A stretch of DNA of 64,000 nt from Anaerocolumna sedimenticola. GTDB lineage: Bacteria; Bacillota; Clostridia; Lachnospirales; Lachnospiraceae. Of the stretch, positions 48,178-57,314 are shown piece after piece (position 1 is the first letter of the stretch; each line of letters starts with the position of its first letter). Where the stretch lies: NCBI RefSeq assembly GCF_009931695.1, contig NZ_CP048000.1, positions 3,241,501 through 3,305,500 of the forward strand, in the 5' to 3' direction. The position numbers and the translations under genes are program-made. The notes under the pieces were generated by a model. The model had not been told where the DNA came from, ran no database searches, and worked only from the letters and a program-made list of their open reading frames with translations.

Positions 48178-50004
48178 TTAAGTCGCATCCGGAGTAGAAT
48201 TTATTTCTGCCGGAATTCTGATTTCAACTTCTGTATATTCTCCCTCTTTACTCCGGTAAAACAATCCAAACTGTGTATCATAAAATAACTGCAGTCTGTT
48301 ATGAGTATTTAAGATTCCAACACCGCTTCCGGTGGAACTTTTCGTTTGCCCGGAGAGTAACTGGTTAATTTTCTCCTGGGATATACCGACACCATCATCT
48401 GAGATGAGAAAAACCAGAGTGTCTTCTTCCATCCAGCCGGTAATAACAATATTACCTTCTTTGGATTCCTTGCAGAAGATACCATGTTGAATGGCATTTT
48501 CCACAACGGGTTGAAAAATAATTTTAGGAATGGTATAGTCCAGCATATTATCCGGTATATCTACGGTAAAATGAATCTTATTATCATAGCGCATATTTTG
48601 CAGCTGTATATAGAGTGATACATGTTCTAGTTCTTCTTCAATAGTTACTACGATATTTCCTTTACGCAAGGTCATTTTATAAAACTTTGACAGCGCCTGT
48701 ACTGCGGTTGAAACGTCTTCGTTTAATCCTTTTTTGGACAGCCAGTTTATCATATCCAGGGTATTATATAAAAAATGAGGATTAATCTGGGCCTGGAGTG
48801 CCTTAAATTCAGCGGTTCGAAGTTCACTGGCGGATCTTAACTGCTCCTCGGAAAGATTATTGATTTCACTGACCATATAATTATAGGTTTCAATTAAATC
48901 CCCGATTTCATCCCGTTCCAAGGGAGCATCTAATGGGGTGGGTTTATTGATTTTAACCGATTTCATCTGGTTGATAACGGTCGAAATTCTTCGGACAATG
49001 GAATTGGATAATAAAAGGGAAACGATACAGGCAAAAGCCAGAACGAGAATATATGCAACTAAAAATTCCATGATTAAAGATTTATTTTCTGACCATATAC
49101 TGTTAATTGGTATTACCGATATCATATACCAATTAGCACCGTTTATTTCCTGATAGGAGATATAACAACGGTCGGATGAAAAAGTTTTAATTTCAAACTG
49201 ATTGGTATCCGGTACCAGGGGAGGTATTTCATTGTAATAAACCAGATATTTACCTACCAGATTATTACTGGAGGAGGAAACAATTGCATCTCTTTCATTT
49301 ACAATATATTTTGCACTTCCCGGAAGCGTTGTATATTCCCGTAACATGGAATTTAGATAAGTCTTATTAAAATAAACAGCTACATAAGCAATTTCTGAGT
49401 TATCTTTTCCGCTTATCTTTCGGGTAAATGAAATCAGACCTGAATTTTGTTTTTCTTTGGTGGTCAGATATAGGGTAGGACAGAGCAGCTGCCTTGCTTT
49501 TGTACTGGAAAAGATACCGTGCCAGTAAGAGTTTTGGATCTCGCTAACTGGATTTAGAATACCGTTACTGGCCAGTTCTTCATCACTGAAATAATCCTGA
49601 TAGGCTGGACTTAAATAAATTTTAATATCCGTAATCGTTACACCGTCGATCATGGCATCCACAGTCTGGAGAAAGGAATAAATCCTGGAATAACGTTTAT
49701 CATCGGGATTTGGAAGGGAACGATTGGAAATAAGTTCGGTAAAGGTTTCGTCTTTTACAATTTCACTTGATATATTTCGTATATCTTCCACCGTATTTTC
49801 GATATTTCTTACCGTTTCCCTTGACAGGCTTAATTCCGTATCCTTTGTATTAGAAACAATAATATTAAAGAGCTGGCTGTAAAATAGGGCGGTAATAATT
49901 AAGATCGGAGCAAGAATCAGGATAAGATGTGAAATTAATAGTTTATTTTTTAATTTCATATCATAGGAATAATAAGCGATAAGGTTTTTTATTAATTTAA
50001 TCAT
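48178..50004 (-). CDS. YesM-type sensor histidine kinase
   Basis: A 608-residue membrane kinase of the Lyt/YesM class. An N-terminal helix (about 20-40), a large extracellular sensor region (about 45-295) and a second helix (about 305-328) are followed by HAMP (IVRRISTVINQMKSVKI). The His_kinase box QAQINPHFLYNTLDMINWL and the ATPase with N box VENAIQHGI and G boxes SDDGVGI, GSGVGILNTHNRL come last. Its start overlaps the stop of the response regulator (ATGA), so it is the second gene of a two-gene operon. Divergence from the rhamnose importer operon suggests it senses rhamnose or its oligomers. Confidence 0.92.
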   Translation of the reverse strand: MIKLIKNLIAYYSYDMKLKNKLLISHLILILAPILIITALFYSQLFNIIVSNTKDTELSLSRETVRNIENTVEDIRNISSEIVKDETFTELISNRSLPNPDDKRYSRIYSFLQTVDAMIDGVTITDIKIYLSPAYQDYFSDEELASNGILNPVSEIQNSYWHGIFSSTKARQLLCPTLYLTTKEKQNSGLISFTRKISGKDNSEIAYVAVYFNKTYLNSMLREYTTLPGSAKYIVNERDAIVSSSSNNLVGKYLVYYNEIPPLVPDTNQFEIKTFSSDRCYISYQEINGANWYMISVIPINSIWSENKSLIMEFLVAYILVLAFACIVSLLLSNSIVRRISTVINQMKSVKINKPTPLDAPLERDEIGDLIETYNYMVSEINNLSEEQLRSASELRTAEFKALQAQINPHFLYNTLDMINWLSKKGLNEDVSTAVQALSKFYKMTLRKGNIVVTIEEELEHVSLYIQLQNMRYDNKIHFTVDIPDNMLDYTIPKIIFQPVVENAIQHGIFCKESKEGNIVITGWMEEDTLVFLISDDGVGISQEKINQLLSGQTKSSTGSGVGILNTHNRLQLFYDTQFGLFYRSKEGEYTEVEIRIPAEINSTPDAT

Positions 50005-51557
50005 TTTCCAAACCGCTCCCTGTACTCCGATGGTGACAAATCAACTATTTTCTTAAACGCTTTACCAAAATAATTACTGTCACTGTAACCTACTTTAGCT
50101 GATATATCCGTGATTTTAATTCTGGAATCCATAAGCATATTTTTTGCTTTATCAATACGGTATTCCGTAAGGTATTGGTTTAATGTTTTACCCGTTTCAT
50201 TTTTAAATAAAGTACATACATAAGAAGAAGACAGGTAGACATGTTCGCTGATATCCTTTACGGATAAGGTTTCGTTCTGATAATTTTTACTTATAAATTC
50301 CTTGATGGCATAGATAGTGGCATTATCTTTCGTATGTTCCTGGAGATAGGAAAACAGCAGATTTATTTTATCCAGTAATAATTGATGGAGTTCTATTAAA
50401 TTATAATTTCTGGTTACGTATTCAAGCACAGCCCAGGAATCTTCTTCAAAAAAAGCCGGTACATGAAGGTTTGAGGCCGTCTGGATCAAAGCATTAAATA
50501 ATTTGTAATAGAGATCCTTGACCTGATTCGGCAGGACATGCTGGTTTTCTTTGTAATTCTGAAAGATAGCGGTAACCACCTTGGTGATTTCTTCCCGGTT
50601 ATGTTGGGTTAAGGCATCCAGATACTCGTTGAAAATAGAATGATCTGAAACCGGTGTTTTTGGAGGGGCTGCCTCCGGTACTATGATACTGTTATAATCA
50701 TAAAAAAAGGAACTTTGCAGTAAAACTACAGCTGAATTATAGGATTCAAACACATTTTTAATACCTTTAACAGTTTTGCCAACCGCAATAAAATACTGGT
50801 ATGATTTATTAAGGTAAGAAGAAATTGACAGGCAAGTATTACGGATTCCGTAATCAATTGCTTTATTTGCAGAAAACAGGTGCAAGATTAAATACTCGTC
50901 ATTTTTAACTGCAAGGATATAATTCATATGAAACCGGGTAACAATTTCATCAATAGTATAATATAATTCATTCATATCCTGTTCGGAAATACTGGAAACA
51001 GCAGTTTTTAATGTTATAATTACGGTTGTAAAATCAGTAGCAGGTTTAATGGTGTAACCTAATTCTTCAAATTGCCTTATATAATCTGTTTGATTTTCTT
51101 TCGCCAACGGGTAAATAATCTGTAATGCTAATTTGTTTTGCGAATACTTATTGTGATACTCCGTCTTAATCTGGTTTTTGACATGATTAAATTGCTCCTC
51201 CATAGCCAGTTTGATAGAGTCTTCTAATTCGGCAGCATCAATTGGTTTTTCCACGTAACTGATTACTTTTAATTTAATAGCTTCTTTTAAATATTCCTTA
51301 TCGGAGTAACCGCTCATAAAAATAATACTGGAATTTGGTAATATTTTTTGAAGCTCTTTTGCCATCTCTATCCCATTCATTCTGGGCATTCGGACATCAC
51401 TTAATATAATATCCGGTTTATGGATTTTACTCAGTTCAATGCCGTTATATCCGTCATCCGCTTCGTAAATTTCATCAATTCCAAGTTTTTTCCAATCTAA
51501 ATTAGAGATGATACCTTCTCTTGTCAGTTTTTCATCATCTGCTATTAATACTTTCAT
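50001..51557 (-). CDS. YesN-type response regulator with AraC helix-turn-helix
   Basis: A 518-residue regulator. The N-terminal receiver has the phospho-acceptor Asp in IILSDVRMPRMNG (about residue 55), acidic ADDEK and the conserved Lys in VEKPID. A central region of unknown role (about 130-410) is followed by a C-terminal AraC DNA-binding domain with two helix-turn-helix motifs (LSVKDISEHVYLSSSYVC and ITDISAKVGYSDSNYFGKAFKK). It is divergent from the rhamnose ABC operon across a 423-bp gap and is its probable activator. Confidence 0.93.
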   Translation of the reverse strand: MKVLIADDEKLTREGIISNLDWKKLGIDEIYEADDGYNGIELSKIHKPDIILSDVRMPRMNGIEMAKELQKILPNSSIIFMSGYSDKEYLKEAIKLKVISYVEKPIDAAELEDSIKLAMEEQFNHVKNQIKTEYHNKYSQNKLALQIIYPLAKENQTDYIRQFEELGYTIKPATDFTTVIITLKTAVSSISEQDMNELYYTIDEIVTRFHMNYILAVKNDEYLILHLFSANKAIDYGIRNTCLSISSYLNKSYQYFIAVGKTVKGIKNVFESYNSAVVLLQSSFFYDYNSIIVPEAAPPKTPVSDHSIFNEYLDALTQHNREEITKVVTAIFQNYKENQHVLPNQVKDLYYKLFNALIQTASNLHVPAFFEEDSWAVLEYVTRNYNLIELHQLLLDKINLLFSYLQEHTKDNATIYAIKEFISKNYQNETLSVKDISEHVYLSSSYVCTLFKNETGKTLNQYLTEYRIDKAKNMLMDSRIKITDISAKVGYSDSNYFGKAFKKIVDLSPSEYRERFGK

Positions 51558-51757
51558 GTAAACTCCTATTATTATCTCAAGTCATTCTTAAGATTTTTTC
51601 TAATTAAAAATAATTGAATGGTTAAAGAAAAAGGTTTTGCTGGTTAAGATTATTTTGTCCCTTTATTCCGGATTCATTTATTTTAACAAAGAAATATATA
51701 AAATGCAATTAGTATCATTTTCTGCAAATATGAATGCAAAACAGATGAAAACCGCTC

Positions 51758-51803
51758 AAAATCAATAAAAACTCTTGGAAAAAATAACAAAAATCAATAA
51801 AAA
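51758..51803. promoter_or_regulatory. Paired direct repeat, candidate YesN operator
   Basis: AAAATCAATAAAAA occurs at 51758-51771 and 51790-51803, spaced 32 bp (about three helical turns), within the divergent gap between yesN and the importer genes. AraC-type regulators commonly bind paired direct repeats, so this is a plausible operator. Confidence 0.4.
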
Positions 51804-51877
51804 ACAAAAAAATAACAGTAAAAAAATACCCAACATCAAAGAATATTACGATAGGATTTAGGGGGGACGGATGCTAT

Positions 51878-51883
51878 TATAAT
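51878..51883 (+). promoter_or_regulatory. -10 box of the rhamnose importer operon
   Basis: TATAAT about 98 bp before the ATPase gene, without a recognisable -35 box, consistent with activator-dependent transcription. A further hairpin-like AAGC-rich stretch follows at 51903-51925. Confidence 0.45.
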
Positions 51884-51980
51884 ACTATACTAATTAGCGC
51901 ATAAGCGTAAAAAAAGCTTATTATAAGTTTTGGAAAGCAGTGGCTGAAGGCGCTGCCAGAAAGAATGGAAGGAGAAAAAC

Positions 51981-53489
51981 ATGTCTGATTATGTTCTTGA
52001 ACTAAAAGGAATAACCAAAATATTTCCGGGTATTAAGGCTTTAGATAATGTGCACTTTCAGTTAAAAAAAGGTGAGATTCATGCTTTAATGGGTGAAAAC
52101 GGAGCAGGAAAATCAACTTTTATTAAAGTAATTACAGGGGTGCATAAAGCTGAGGAAGGCAGCATGTTCCTGGATGGGAAAGAAGTCAATTTTAAAAATC
52201 CTAAGGAAGCCCAGGCAGCAGGTATAGCGGCTATTTATCAGCATGTAACAGCGTATCCTCACTTAACCGTAACGGAAAACATTTTTATGGGGCATGAAAA
52301 GGTACAAAAAGGAACCGGCAGAATTCTTTGGAATCAGATGCATGCGGAAGCAAATGAATTGTTAAGACAGTTAAGTGCTGATTTTGATGCCACCACAGAA
52401 ATGGGTACTTTAAGTGTTGCACAGCAGCAAATGGTTGAAATAGCAAAGGCGTTATCCATGAAAGCAAGAATTATCATAATGGATGAACCCACTGCAGCTT
52501 TAACGAAAAGAGAAAGTGAAGAGCTATATAAAATAGCAGAAAAATTAAAGGATGACGGAGCCTCTATCATCTTCATATCTCACAGATTTGAAGATATGTA
52601 CCGACTGGCGACCAGGGTTACCGTATTCAGGGATTCCAAATATATCGGAAGCTATGATGTAAATGGAATAACCAATGAAGACTTAATTGTTGCCATGGTT
52701 GGCCGTGAAATTACTCAGCTTTTCCCGAAACCGGAAATAAAAATAGGGGAAGAAGTTTTAAAAGTTGAGAATTTAAGCCGTGCCGGTTATTTTAAGGATG
52801 TTACTTTTCATGTTAAAAAAGGTGAAATCCTGGGTCTTACCGGTCTGGTAGGTGCCGGACGTACGGAAGTATGTGAAACGATATTTGGCGTTGAACAAAA
52901 AGAAGCAGGAAGAATTTACTTTAACGGCAAAGAAGTGCAGATTAAAGGGCCGTTACAAGCAATGAATCTGGGTATCGGATACTTGCCGGAAGACAGGCAG
53001 AAACAAGGTCTGATATTAGACTGGGGTATCGGACAGAATATAACTTTACCTATAATAGATAAGATGACCAAATACGGAATTATGAATGAGAAAAAAGAAA
53101 GAGAACTAGGAAAATCCCTGGCTGAAAAGGTTGACACGAAAGCTGTTACTATCTTTGACAAGGCAAGTTCTTTATCCGGTGGTAACCAACAGAAAGTGGT
53201 TGTTGCTAAATTACTTGCTCTGGATTTAAAAGTTTTGATTCTGGATGAACCGACAAAGGGTGTGGATGTCGGTGCAAAGGCAGCTATTTATGAAATTATG
53301 GGTGAATTAGCGAAACAAGGTTACGCAATTATTATGGTCTCCTCTGAAATGCCTGAAATTCTTGGTATGTGTGACAGAATCGTGGTAATGTGTGATGGCC
53401 GGGTAACCGGTGAACTTACACGTGAAGAAGCAACACAGGAAGCTATACTGGAGTTAGGTATGGCAAAGACTGTTCATAGTAAAGGGTAA
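51981..53489 (+). CDS. Sugar ABC transporter ATPase (rhamnose-type, RbsA family)
   Basis: A 502-residue protein with two fused ABC domains. The first has Walker A GENGAGKST, signature LSVAQQQ and Walker B IIIMDEPT. The second has the degenerate GLVGAGRTE loop typical of monosaccharide CUT2 importers, signature LSGGNQQK and Walker B LILDEPTKGVD. It energises import by the two permeases that follow. The rhamnose specificity is inferred from neighbouring rhaBA, rhaM and the aldolase. AAGGAG precedes the ATG. Confidence 0.93.
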   Translation: MSDYVLELKGITKIFPGIKALDNVHFQLKKGEIHALMGENGAGKSTFIKVITGVHKAEEGSMFLDGKEVNFKNPKEAQAAGIAAIYQHVTAYPHLTVTENIFMGHEKVQKGTGRILWNQMHAEANELLRQLSADFDATTEMGTLSVAQQQMVEIAKALSMKARIIIMDEPTAALTKRESEELYKIAEKLKDDGASIIFISHRFEDMYRLATRVTVFRDSKYIGSYDVNGITNEDLIVAMVGREITQLFPKPEIKIGEEVLKVENLSRAGYFKDVTFHVKKGEILGLTGLVGAGRTEVCETIFGVEQKEAGRIYFNGKEVQIKGPLQAMNLGIGYLPEDRQKQGLILDWGIGQNITLPIIDKMTKYGIMNEKKERELGKSLAEKVDTKAVTIFDKASSLSGGNQQKVVVAKLLALDLKVLILDEPTKGVDVGAKAAIYEIMGELAKQGYAIIMVSSEMPEILGMCDRIVVMCDGRVTGELTREEATQEAILELGMAKTVHSKG

Positions 53490-53504
53490 GTGAGGTGACA
53501 GGGA

Positions 53505-54500
53505 ATGGATAAGAAAAAATTTAACTTAAAAAAAATTACCGGGACACGTGAAATGAGCTTGGTTATCATTTTAATTGTTCTCAGTATATTCATACAAGCC
53601 AGAAACAATACCTTTATGTCAATAACAAACATCAATGACTTAGTAACCAATGCCGTAATGATGGGTATTTTAGCAGTAGGTATGATGTGTGTATTGCTAA
53701 TTGGCGGAATTGATATTTCCATTGGTTCCACCATAGCATTTTCCGGTATGTCGGTGGCATTGCTCTTAAGAGCACATCCGGAAATTCCTACTTTCATATC
53801 CTTTATCCTGGGAATTGTGGTAGGAACATTATGCGGATTACTGGTAGGACTTATCATTACCAAGGGTAAGGTTATCCCTATTATTGCAACACTGGGTCTA
53901 ATGAATGTTTACCGTGGTGCGACTTATCTGATAGCAAATAATCAATGGGTAGCTGCATACCAGCTTCCGGAGGGCTTAAAATCATTTGCAACCGGCAGTG
54001 TATTAGGGATTAATAACATGATTCTTGTTGCAGTTTTTATCTACATTGTTTTTGCATACTTTATTAAGTTTACAAGAACCGGAAGAAAGATCTATGCGGT
54101 AGGAAGCAATGCGGAAGCAGCAGAAATCAGCGGTATTAATATTGACAGGATTAAAATTTTAGTATATTCCATCATGGGTGGTTTATCCGGTTTGGTAAGT
54201 ATACTTTGGTTATCAAAATATGCATCAGCCCAAGGTGATGCGGCAACCGGCCTTGAAATTGACATTATTGCGGCCTGCGTTATCGGCGGTGTTAGCTTAA
54301 ACGGCGGTAAAGGAACGGTATTAGGGGTAATATTAGGTACTGTTACATTAGGTATTTTAAATAATGCACTTCCATTAATTAATATATCTCCTTTCTGGCA
54401 GGATGCAATCAAAGGGTTGGTTATTATTTTAGCTATTATAATAAATACAACATCACAAAGATCCATTGACAGAAAGAATCTGAAAAGGAGGGAACTTTAA
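53505..54500 (+). CDS. Sugar ABC transporter permease 1 (rhamnose-type)
   Basis: A 331-residue CUT2 permease with about eight to ten hydrophobic helices and the conserved cytoplasmic loop GRKIYAVGSNAEAAEISGI that contacts the ATPase; GGVSLNGGKGT is the usual late motif. It begins 15 bp after the ATPase gene, with the next permease 2 bp away, so it is in the importer operon and probably pairs with that permease as a heterodimer. Confidence 0.93.
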   Translation: MDKKKFNLKKITGTREMSLVIILIVLSIFIQARNNTFMSITNINDLVTNAVMMGILAVGMMCVLLIGGIDISIGSTIAFSGMSVALLLRAHPEIPTFISFILGIVVGTLCGLLVGLIITKGKVIPIIATLGLMNVYRGATYLIANNQWVAAYQLPEGLKSFATGSVLGINNMILVAVFIYIVFAYFIKFTRTGRKIYAVGSNAEAAEISGINIDRIKILVYSIMGGLSGLVSILWLSKYASAQGDAATGLEIDIIAACVIGGVSLNGGKGTVLGVILGTVTLGILNNALPLINISPFWQDAIKGLVIILAIIINTTSQRSIDRKNLKRREL

Positions 54501-54502
54501 TT

Positions 54503-55504
54503 ATGGGTAAGACAAAAAGAGTAATCAGTGCAGAAAAGAAGTTTTCCCTGAAAAAATTTTTTCTTCAGTGGGAGTGGTTTTTAGTACTGCTGTTTATTGG
54601 AATTAATATTATGAATTCCAATCTGTCACCATATTATATGAATGCGGACGGGCTGTTAAATGCAACATCATCCTTTTTGGAAAAAGCTTTCTTAGCTTTA
54701 CCTATGGCATTTGTATTAATACTTGGAGAAATTGATATTTCAGTAGGTTCAACCGTCGCATTATCTTCCGTAGTTATGGCAGTTTCCTATAACAACCTGG
54801 GTGTTCCCATGGGAGTCGCAGTATTAATCTGTTTATTAACAGGAACAATATGCGGATTTATCAATGGTTTTATATTAACCAAATACAAAGAACTGGCACC
54901 TATGATTGTTACCTTAGGTACTCAGATATTATACAGGGGTATTGCCACTATGATTTTAAAAGATCAGGCATCCGGTAATTTCCCAACCTGGTTTTCCGAT
55001 ATTTATTGGGGATCCGTTGGAAGTATTCCTTATATGTTAATTACCTTTATTGTATTAGCAGTTATTTTTGGAGTAATTTTACACAAAACTACATTCGGAA
55101 GAAGAGTTTTTGCTATCGGAAGTAACCGTGTAACCAGTCTTTACTCCGGTATTCAGGTAGACAGAATCCGGTTGATCATTTATACCTTAACCGGTACAAT
55201 GGCAGCGATAACCGCAATTTTCTTAACTTCCAGAATGGGAAGTACAAGACCTAATATCGCTATGGCATATGAAATGGATGCAATCGCCATGGTAGTACTT
55301 GGCGGTATCTCAACAAGCGGTGGTAAGGGAAGATTTATCGGAGCAATTATATCCATATTTATCATTGGTTTCTTAAGATATGGATTAGGATTAATAAATG
55401 TAAGTTCCCAGGTTATGTTAATCATTATCGGTTGTCTTTTAATTGGAGCGGTAATGATACCTAAATTAAATCTTGGAAAATTATTTAAGAAGAAAGCAGC
55501 TTAA
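54503..55504 (+). CDS. Sugar ABC transporter permease 2 (rhamnose-type)
   Basis: A 333-residue second CUT2 permease, similar to the preceding one. Its loop is GRRVFAIGSNRVTSLYSGIQ, with GGISTSGGKGRFIGA near the C-terminus. The N-terminus has a longer basic cytoplasmic extension (KTKRVISAEKKFSLKKF). It is translated from a site overlapping the end of permease 1. Confidence 0.93.
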   Translation: MGKTKRVISAEKKFSLKKFFLQWEWFLVLLFIGINIMNSNLSPYYMNADGLLNATSSFLEKAFLALPMAFVLILGEIDISVGSTVALSSVVMAVSYNNLGVPMGVAVLICLLTGTICGFINGFILTKYKELAPMIVTLGTQILYRGIATMILKDQASGNFPTWFSDIYWGSVGSIPYMLITFIVLAVIFGVILHKTTFGRRVFAIGSNRVTSLYSGIQVDRIRLIIYTLTGTMAAITAIFLTSRMGSTRPNIAMAYEMDAIAMVVLGGISTSGGKGRFIGAIISIFIIGFLRYGLGLINVSSQVMLIIIGCLLIGAVMIPKLNLGKLFKKKAA

Positions 55505-55605
55505 GATCTTACGCTTTGAAAGTAGAAGACTTACTAGTAAGATTAATTAATTAGTTACAAATAGCGAAAGCTATTAATGTATAAAAATATCTTAGGAGGT
55601 TTATT

Positions 55606-56691
55606 ATGAAAAAATTTAAAAAAGTACTCTCTATGGCACTTATACTTTCCATGTCTTTAAGCTTATTGGCAGCTTGTGGAAAGAAAGCACCGGAGGCAAC
55701 CCAGACCCAGGACGGCGGCACAAATACGGAAGCACCCGCAGCAAGCGATTCCGTAGCAGGAAAGAACTTTGCAATTTTAGTAAAGAGCGCTGGAAATCCT
55801 TACAATGAAAAAGAAAGCGCCGGTTTTAAAGAAGTTATTGAAGCAGCCGGAGCAAATGCAATTATTAAAGCACCGGAATCAGCAACCGCTGAAGCACAGA
55901 TTACCATGATCAATGAATTAATTGCTCAGAAAGTAGATTCCATAGCAATTGCAGGTAATGATTTTGACGCACTTCAACCGGCTCTTAAAAAAGCTATGGA
56001 GGAAGGAATTAAAGTATTATCCTTAGATGCATCTGTTAACAAAGACAGCCGTATGGTTCATATTAATCAGGCGGACAGTGAGAAAATCGGCCGTACATTA
56101 ATTCAGGCTACAAAAGAAATGGTAAAAGGAGAAGGACAGATTGCCATTCTTAGTGCTACCAGCCAGGCTGCTAACCAGAATACCTGGATTGAATGGATGA
56201 AAAAAGAATTAGAAGAAGGAGACTATAAAGGTCTTGAGTTAGTTAAAATTGCTTACGGTGATGATGAATTCCAGAAATCCGTAGACGAAACGGAAGCTTT
56301 GCTGAAAAACTATCCTGATCTGAAAGCAATTATCGCTCCAACAACGGTTGGTATCATGGCAGCTGCAAAAGTTGTTACTGATAAAGGTTTAATCGGTAAA
56401 GTTGCAGTTACAGGTCTTGGTCTTCCAAGTGAAATGGCTGAATACATTGCAAATGGTTCCTGTCCTTGGATGTACTTATGGAATCCTATTGATGTAGGTG
56501 GTTTAGCAGCTTATGCATCCATCTCACTTGTTAAAGGTGAAATTACAGGAGCTGCCGGTGACAAATTCGAAGCAGGTACGCTTGGTTCTTATGAAGTTAT
56601 TTCCGCAGCAGATGGTGGTACAGAAGTACTTTTAGGTGCTCCGTTTAAATTTGACCCTGAAAACATCGACGAATGGAAATCAGTTTACTAA
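55606..56691 (+). CDS. Sugar ABC transporter substrate-binding lipoprotein (rhamnose-type)
   Basis: A 361-residue periplasmic-binding-type lipoprotein. The signal peptide ends in lipobox LAAC (MKKFKKVLSMALILSMSLSLLAAC), followed by a Thr/Glu/Ala-rich linker and the type I binding fold (FAILVKSAGNPYNEKESAGF, DSIAIAGNDFDAL). It is related to RhaS-type and RbsB-type binding proteins. AGGAGG before ATG 55606. The stop codon lies within a tandem 19-bp duplication. A long-stem terminator follows. Confidence 0.92.
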   Translation: MKKFKKVLSMALILSMSLSLLAACGKKAPEATQTQDGGTNTEAPAASDSVAGKNFAILVKSAGNPYNEKESAGFKEVIEAAGANAIIKAPESATAEAQITMINELIAQKVDSIAIAGNDFDALQPALKKAMEEGIKVLSLDASVNKDSRMVHINQADSEKIGRTLIQATKEMVKGEGQIAILSATSQAANQNTWIEWMKKELEEGDYKGLELVKIAYGDDEFQKSVDETEALLKNYPDLKAIIAPTTVGIMAAAKVVTDKGLIGKVAVTGLGLPSEMAEYIANGSCPWMYLWNPIDVGGLAAYASISLVKGEITGAAGDKFEAGTLGSYEVISAADGGTEVLLGAPFKFDPENIDEWKSVY

Positions 56692-56727
56692 AATAAAATC
56701 AGATTACTAAAATAAAATCAGTTTACT
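56680..56727. repeat. Tandem 19-bp duplication covering the end of the binding-protein gene
   Basis: TCAGwTTACTAAAATAAAA occurs at 56680 and 56699, with a partial third copy from 56718. The first copy includes the last codons and the stop of the gene. Confidence 0.85.
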
Positions 56728-56777
56728 TATGCAACATCAAAATACAAAATTTTTGATTTTGCATATAAAATGAAATC

Positions 56778-56880
56778 AGGGCTGATGCAAAATAAAAGTT
56801 TATTTGACTTGTGAATGGGCATTCCGAATTACTTACCTCGCAGGTACTATAGTCTTGAATTTTGCATTAGTCCTTTTTGT
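56778..56880 (+). terminator. Long-stem terminator after the importer operon
   Basis: AGGGCTGATGCAAAAT pairs with ATTTTGCATTAGTCCT, with a loop of about 70 nt, followed by TTTTTG. It separates the importer genes from rhaM. Confidence 0.7.
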
Positions 56881-56940
56881 ATAAAAGATATTTAACATAA
56901 GAAACCCGCTGCAGGGTGTCATATTAAGGAGGATTTAACT

Positions 56941-57267
56941 ATGGAAAAAAGTAATAAATATGCTTGGACTTGGAAAGTAAAAGAAGAATGTTTAGAGGAA
57001 TATGTGAAGATGCATTTGGACCCATGGCCTGAAATCATGGAAGAACATACAAAAGCGGGATATCGTAATTATTCTATTTTCCAAAACGGGAACCAGTTTT
57101 TTTATTGTTTTGAGTGCGATGATGTTGAAGCTGCCAATGCCTATATAGCAAAAAGTGAAGCTTGTAACCGATGGAATGCCATTACCTCAAAGATGGTAGA
57201 AGGTTCTTTTGATTTTAATGAAAAAGAACCAATTAAATTCATGAATGAGGTATTTTACCTGAAATAA
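56941..57267 (+). CDS. rhaM: L-rhamnose mutarotase
   Basis: RhaM interconverts alpha and beta anomers of L-rhamnose so that imported sugar suits the isomerase. It is 108 residues, with [41 protein letters not shown], in which the catalytic His and the WPEI block are typical. AGGAGG precedes ATG 56941. A chemoreceptor gene follows immediately, suggesting cotranscription. Confidence 0.93.
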   Translation: MEKSNKYAWTWKVKEECLEEYVKMHLDPWPEIMEEHTKAGYRNYSIFQNGNQFFYCFECDDVEAANAYIAKSEACNRWNAITSKMVEGSFDFNEKEPIKFMNEVFYLK

Positions 57268-57314
57268 GAATAATGGATACAAATATCCATGATGCAGCCG
57301 GAGGATTAATAAGG

